Shown in pieces: positions 60,799 through 64,000 of a stretch of DNA of 64,000 bases. The stretch lies in NCBI RefSeq assembly GCF_005930475.1, contig NZ_SJEW01000005.1:1-64000 (forward strand), written 5' to 3'. Below the pieces are notes generated by a model that saw only the letters and a list, made by a program, of their open reading frames with translations, was not told where the DNA came from and made no database searches. How positions within the stretch are numbered: position 1 is the first letter of the stretch; every line of letters starts with the position of its first letter. Source of the stretch: Modestobacter altitudinis. GTDB taxonomy: Bacteria > Actinomycetota > Actinomycetes > Mycobacteriales > Geodermatophilaceae. The translations under genes were made by a program, and so were the position numbers.

Positions 60799-61749
60799 TC
60801 AGGAGCTCCCGGTGACGGTGATGCCCGGCGCCGGCTCGGCCTCCTCCCGGGCCACCACGGACAGCTGCTCGCGCAGCCAGACGTGGCCGGGGTCCCGGTC
60901 GCGGCGGGAGTGCCAGAACGCCGACTGGCGGAGCGGCTGCAGGTCCATCTGCGGCTCCAGCAGCCGGATGTCCGCGGCCCCGGCGACGCGCCGGGCCAAC
61001 CGCTCGGGGAGCACGGCGACCATGTCCGTGCCGGCCAGCATGAAGGGCATGGGCACGAACCCGCTCGCAGTCGCGGCCACCCGACGCGTGCACCCGACCG
61101 CGTCGAGCTGTTCCTCGACGATGGACCGTCGCCCCTCCACGACGTACTCCAGGTAAGGCGAGGCGGACAGGAGCTCAGCAGTGAGCCGGTCCTCCGCCCG
61201 CGGGTGCTCGCGCCACACGGCGCCGACGAAGCGGTCGGTGATGACCGGCAGCTGCGAGCAGTCCGACAGCGACCGCTGGTCGACGATCTGGTCCGGCAGG
61301 ATGGCGACGTCGACCTCGTCCCGCTGCAGAGCGTCGAGGTACCGGGAGCCGACCGGCGCGGCGTCCAGCCGGAGGTCCGTGGCGAGCCCGGAGAGCCGAG
61401 CGATGAGCGGTCGGATGAGGGTCACCCCGACGTAGTCGCTGGCCACGACCGAGAACCGGCGGGCGTCCCGGGTCGGGTCGAACACGGGCGGACGGACGAT
61501 GGTCTGCTCGATCGTCGCCAGCACCTCACGCACCGGCTCGATGAGCGACTCGGCCCGGGGCGTGAGCTCCATGTACCGGCCGTTCTTGTACAGCAGCTCG
61601 TCACCCAGCACCCGCCGCAACCGGGCCAGCGCCGTGCTGGTCGCCGGTTGGGACAGGTGCAGGCTCTCCGCGGCCCGGGTGACGTTCTTCTCCCGCAGCA
61701 CCGCGTCCAGCACCACCAACAGGTTCAGGTCGACCTGTCCGAGCTTCAC
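60799..61749 (-). CDS. LysR family transcriptional regulator 5
   Basis: A 316-residue LTTR with HTH VDLNLLVVLDAVLREKNVTR and LHLSQPATSTALARLRRVLG. GTG 61749 is chosen for its GGAGGAGG ribosome binding site; in-frame ATGs at 61788 and 61779 would add 10-13 residues. Divergent from the D-2-hydroxyacid dehydrogenase operon and likely its activator. Confidence 0.85.
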   Translation of the reverse strand: MKLGQVDLNLLVVLDAVLREKNVTRAAESLHLSQPATSTALARLRRVLGDELLYKNGRYMELTPRAESLIEPVREVLATIEQTIVRPPVFDPTRDARRFSVVASDYVGVTLIRPLIARLSGLATDLRLDAAPVGSRYLDALQRDEVDVAILPDQIVDQRSLSDCSQLPVITDRFVGAVWREHPRAEDRLTAELLSASPYLEYVVEGRRSIVEEQLDAVGCTRRVAATASGFVPMPFMLAGTDMVAVLPERLARRVAGAADIRLLEPQMDLQPLRQSAFWHSRRDRDPGHVWLREQLSVVAREEAEPAPGITVTGSS

Positions 61750-61796
61750 CCGTGCCTCCTCCGAGGTCGTGACGCCCATCACGACCATGGATCGCA

Positions 61797-61843
61797 GCCA
61801 ACCACGCTGTGCATTTCCGGACGTCGCAGGTCCTCCCTAGCGT
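61797..61843 (+). promoter_or_regulatory. LysR-type promoter of the D-2-hydroxyacid dehydrogenase operon
   Basis: TTTCCG (61814-61819) and -10 TAGCGT (61838-61843) are spaced by 18 bases. The upstream element, 12 bases before TTTCCG, is GCCAA rather than GGCAT. A short leader with GAGGAGG follows. Confidence 0.5.
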
Positions 61844-61869
61844 CGCTGGCAACTCGACGAGGAGGTGCC

Positions 61870-61908
61870 ATGACCGACGCCCGCAACAGCACCCGACCAC
61901 CGGCATGA
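61870..61908 (+). CDS. Possible 12-residue leader ORF coupled to the dehydrogenase gene
   Basis: ATG with strong GAGGAGG upstream opens a frame MTDARNSTRPPA ending in TGA that overlaps the dehydrogenase ATG (ATGA). It is out of frame with that gene. It may be a translational-coupling leader peptide; alternatively a sequencing frameshift could hide an N-terminal extension, but the dehydrogenase N-terminus looks complete. Confidence 0.35.
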   Translation: MTDARNSTRPPA

Positions 61909-62897
61909 CGGCCCGGGTGCTGGTGACCGACATCGCCTGGCCGACCACCGACGTGGAGCGCCAGGTGCTGGCGGCGGCCGACATCGACCTGGTCCTGGCG
62001 CCGAGCGGGGACGAGGCCGAGCTGGTCAGGCTGGCCGCCGGTGTCGACGCCATCCTCACCTGCTTCGCCAGGGTCTCGGCCGCCGTCCTCGACGCCGCAC
62101 CCAGCTGCCGCACGGTCGCCCGCTACGGAGTGGGGGTCGACAACATCGACGTCGGCCATGCCACCGAGCTCGGCATGGTGGTGAGCAACGTCCCGGTCTA
62201 CTGCGTCGACGAGGTCGCCGACTCGGCACTGCTGGGCATCCTCGCCCTGGCCCGCCGGCTGCTGCCGCTGACCCGCGATGTCGCGGCGGGACGCTGGGGA
62301 CGCGACGTGCCCGGCGCCGGTACCCGGCTGCGCGGCAAGGTCCTGGGGCTGGTGGGCCTGGGCGTCATCGGCTCGGCGTTGGCGACCCGCGCGCAGGCCC
62401 TGGGCCTCGAGGTCGTCGCCTTCCACCTGTCGGGTTGCGCGCCGGCGGGCGGGCGCGCCGTGGCCTCGCTCGACGACCTGCTCGAGCAGGCCGACGTGGT
62501 GTCACTGCACGTGCCGTTGACCGAGCGCACCCACCACCTCATCGGCGCAGCCCAGCTGGAGCGGATGAAGCCCACCGCCTGGCTGGTCAACACCGCCCGC
62601 GGGCCGCTCGTCGACAACGCCGCGCTGCTCGCCGCCCTGGAGTCCGGGGAGATCGCCGGCGCAGCGCTGGACGTGACCGACCCCGAACCGCTTCCGGCCG
62701 ACCACCCGCTCCGCACCCGGGACGACGTGGTGCTCACCCCGCACACCGCGTTCTCCTCCGACGGCTCCCTGGTCGAGCTGGCGACGAAGGCGGCGACCAA
62801 CGTGGTCGAGGTGCTGCAGGGCCGGGTGCCGGCCACCGTCGTCAACCGCGACGTCCTCACCAGCCCGGCACTCCGGGCACCGCTGGCGCAGCGGTGA
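61905..62897 (+). CDS. D-2-hydroxyacid dehydrogenase (phosphoglycerate dehydrogenase-like)
   Basis: A 330-residue enzyme. The substrate domain starts ARVLVTDIAWPTTDVERQ; the NAD-binding domain has GLVGLGVIGSALATRAQALG; catalytic Arg in NTARGPLVDNAALLAAL, Glu in DPEPLPADHPL and His in VLTPHTAFSSDG. There is no C-terminal ACT domain, so it is not full-length SerA. It oxidises or reduces a 2-hydroxy/2-oxo acid. Coupled to the kinase gene by GTGA; context with a kinase and an enolase-like gene suggests a sugar-acid pathway. Confidence 0.87.
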   Translation: MTARVLVTDIAWPTTDVERQVLAAADIDLVLAPSGDEAELVRLAAGVDAILTCFARVSAAVLDAAPSCRTVARYGVGVDNIDVGHATELGMVVSNVPVYCVDEVADSALLGILALARRLLPLTRDVAAGRWGRDVPGAGTRLRGKVLGLVGLGVIGSALATRAQALGLEVVAFHLSGCAPAGGRAVASLDDLLEQADVVSLHVPLTERTHHLIGAAQLERMKPTAWLVNTARGPLVDNAALLAALESGEIAGAALDVTDPEPLPADHPLRTRDDVVLTPHTAFSSDGSLVELATKAATNVVEVLQGRVPATVVNRDVLTSPALRAPLAQR

Positions 62898-63886
62898 CGG
62901 CCGCCGCGGTGCCCAGCACCGACGCGCTGACCGCGCACCTCGTCCACCGCGGGCTGGCCGCCGCCGCCGGTGACCTGGAGGTCACGGCGCTGGCCGGCGG
63001 GGTCTCCAACGACGTGGTCGCGGTCCGCGGGCCGGGGTTGGACGTGGTGGTCAAGCAGGCCCTCGGCCGGCTGCGGGTCGCCGAGGAGTGGCTGGCCGAC
63101 CCGGCCCGGATCGACACCGAGGGCCGCGCGCTGCGGCTGGCCGGGCAGCTCCTGCCCGGCGCCGTCCCGGAGGTCCTCGACCTGTCCGACGGCTACCTGG
63201 TGATCGAGCGGGCCCCGGAGGACTGGCGCACCTGGAAGGAGGACCTCCTCGACGGGGCGGTCGACGTCGGGGTGGCCGAGCAGCTGGGGCGCGCACTGGG
63301 CGTGTGGCAGCGCCGCACGGCCGGCCGGGCGGACGTCGCCGCCGACTTCGGCGACGTCACCGCCTTCACCCAGCTCCGCGTCGACCCCTTCCACCGGACC
63401 GTGGCCCAGCGGCACCCCGACCTGGCCGCCGTGATCGGCCGGACGGTCGACGTGATGGCGGCCGACCGCAGCTGCCTGGTGCACGGGGACTACACGCCCA
63501 AGAACGTGCTGGTCGACCCGTCCGGCGGGCAGCCGTGGGTCATCGACTGGGAGGTGGCCCACGTGGGCGACCCGACCTTCGACCCGGCCTGGACCGTCGG
63601 CCACCTGCTGCTCAAGACGGTGCACCGGCCCGGGTCGGCGGCGGCCTACGCCGCGGCGGCCGGGGCCTTCCTCGACGCCCTTCGCGCCGAGCTGGCCGGG
63701 GCCGTGTCCACCGACCCCGACCAGCTGGTCCGGCAGACCGGGTGCCTGCTGCTCGCCCGGGTCGACGGCAAGAGCCCGGCCGACTACCTGACCGACGACG
63801 AACGACGCGCCACGCGCGACCTCGCCCGTCGGCTGCTCACCGATCCCCCCGCTGCACTCACCGACGCCTGGGAGCTGCTCGCATGA
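62894..63886 (+). CDS. Phosphotransferase family protein (aminoglycoside phosphotransferase/choline kinase fold)
   Basis: A 330-residue kinase-like protein. The ATP-binding Lys is in LDVVVKQALGRL (near residue 54); the catalytic loop is LVHGDYTPKNVLVDPSG and the metal-binding loop PWVIDWEVAHVGDPTFDPAW. APH-fold members phosphorylate hydroxyls of small molecules such as methylthioribose or homoserine. Position in an operon with D-2-hydroxyacid dehydrogenase and an enolase homologue suggests it phosphorylates a catabolic sugar-acid or alcohol rather than an antibiotic. Confidence 0.85.
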   Translation: MTAAAVPSTDALTAHLVHRGLAAAAGDLEVTALAGGVSNDVVAVRGPGLDVVVKQALGRLRVAEEWLADPARIDTEGRALRLAGQLLPGAVPEVLDLSDGYLVIERAPEDWRTWKEDLLDGAVDVGVAEQLGRALGVWQRRTAGRADVAADFGDVTAFTQLRVDPFHRTVAQRHPDLAAVIGRTVDVMAADRSCLVHGDYTPKNVLVDPSGGQPWVIDWEVAHVGDPTFDPAWTVGHLLLKTVHRPGSAAAYAAAAGAFLDALRAELAGAVSTDPDQLVRQTGCLLLARVDGKSPADYLTDDERRATRDLARRLLTDPPAALTDAWELLA

Positions 63887-64000
63887 GCGACACGACGATC
63901 GCCGCTCTGTTCGCCTGGGAGGCACTGGACAGCCGCGGCAAGCCCACGGTCGGCTGCGAGGTCCGGCTGGACGGCGGCGCGACCGGCCGGGCCACGGTGC
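63883..64000 (+). CDS. Enolase-like protein, 3' truncated by the window
   Basis: Only the first 39 codons are visible: AALFAWEALDSRGKPTVGCE and DGGATGRATV. They match the N-terminal domain of enolase, where the consensus is LDSRGNPTVEV; the Asn is Lys here and Glu is absent, so this is a diverged paralogue or a non-canonical member rather than the housekeeping enzyme. ATG overlaps the kinase stop (ATGA). The catalytic part is outside the window. Confidence 0.7.
   Translation, partial: MSDTTIAALFAWEALDSRGKPTVGCEVRLDGGATGRATV

Overview
The window is very GC-rich, uses many GTG starts and ATGA/GTGA stop-start overlaps, and carries actinobacterial markers: RNase J, an LpqH-like lipoprotein, a GH15 glycosidase and TANNNT-type -10 boxes. 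Gene content and protein style fit a high-GC soil actinobacterium, most likely Geodermatophilaceae (Blastococcus, Geodermatophilus or Modestobacter). This assignment is inference, because no rRNA or other phylogenetic marker is present.

Layout. 1-12 kb is mostly chromosomal housekeeping: a 5'-truncated GH15 glycosidase, a short-chain dehydrogenase, a small membrane protein, a ZIP metal transporter, a lipoprotein, remnants of an LmeA-like gene and of a glycosyltransferase, a two-domain glycosyltransferase, an aldo/keto reductase, a mannitol dehydrogenase-family enzyme and RNase J. 12-18.3 kb holds two near-identical SulP anion transporters, a coupled MerR regulator, and a winged-helix/nucleotidyltransferase gene. 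Four related sites built around ACGT with GGGT or CGGT arms lie in this part and suggest one MerR regulon.

18.3-62 kb is an accessory catabolic region, probably for aromatic or other cyclic compounds. It contains four FAD monooxygenases, two extradiol (VOC) dioxygenases, three fumarylacetoacetate-hydrolase-family enzymes, four alpha/beta hydrolases, several SDRs, an aldehyde dehydrogenase, an SMP-30 lactonase, a cyclase-family enzyme and an ACMSD-type amidohydrolase. It also carries a two-subunit CoA transferase, a beta-oxidation-like pair (3-hydroxyacyl-CoA dehydrogenase and enoyl-CoA hydratase/isomerase), a sugar-type (CUT2) ABC importer and a branched-chain-amino-acid-type (Liv) importer. 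Five LysR and two TetR regulators are interspersed. A TetR/FAD-monooxygenase/Abm module is present twice, at 18.6-21 kb and 58.5-60.7 kb, with the promoter-operator region conserved. Two direct copies of a tRNA 3'-half remnant, at about 18.3 and 39.8 kb, the second next to a decayed tyrosine integrase, suggest that part of the region arrived by tRNA-targeted integration.

61.9-64 kb starts another operon: a D-2-hydroxyacid dehydrogenase, an APH-fold kinase and the start of an enolase-like gene.

Working model (inference): substrates enter through the Liv or CUT2 importer, are hydroxylated by the flavin monooxygenases, ring-cleaved by the VOC dioxygenases, and hydrolysed by the FAH or alpha/beta hydrolases. 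The products pass through SDR/ALDH and CoA-transferase/beta-oxidation steps to central metabolism. LysR proteins appear to act on a shared promoter architecture, CAT-N12-TTTCCG-N18/19-TAGCGT, found upstream of up to six operons. The actual substrates cannot be read from the sequence.
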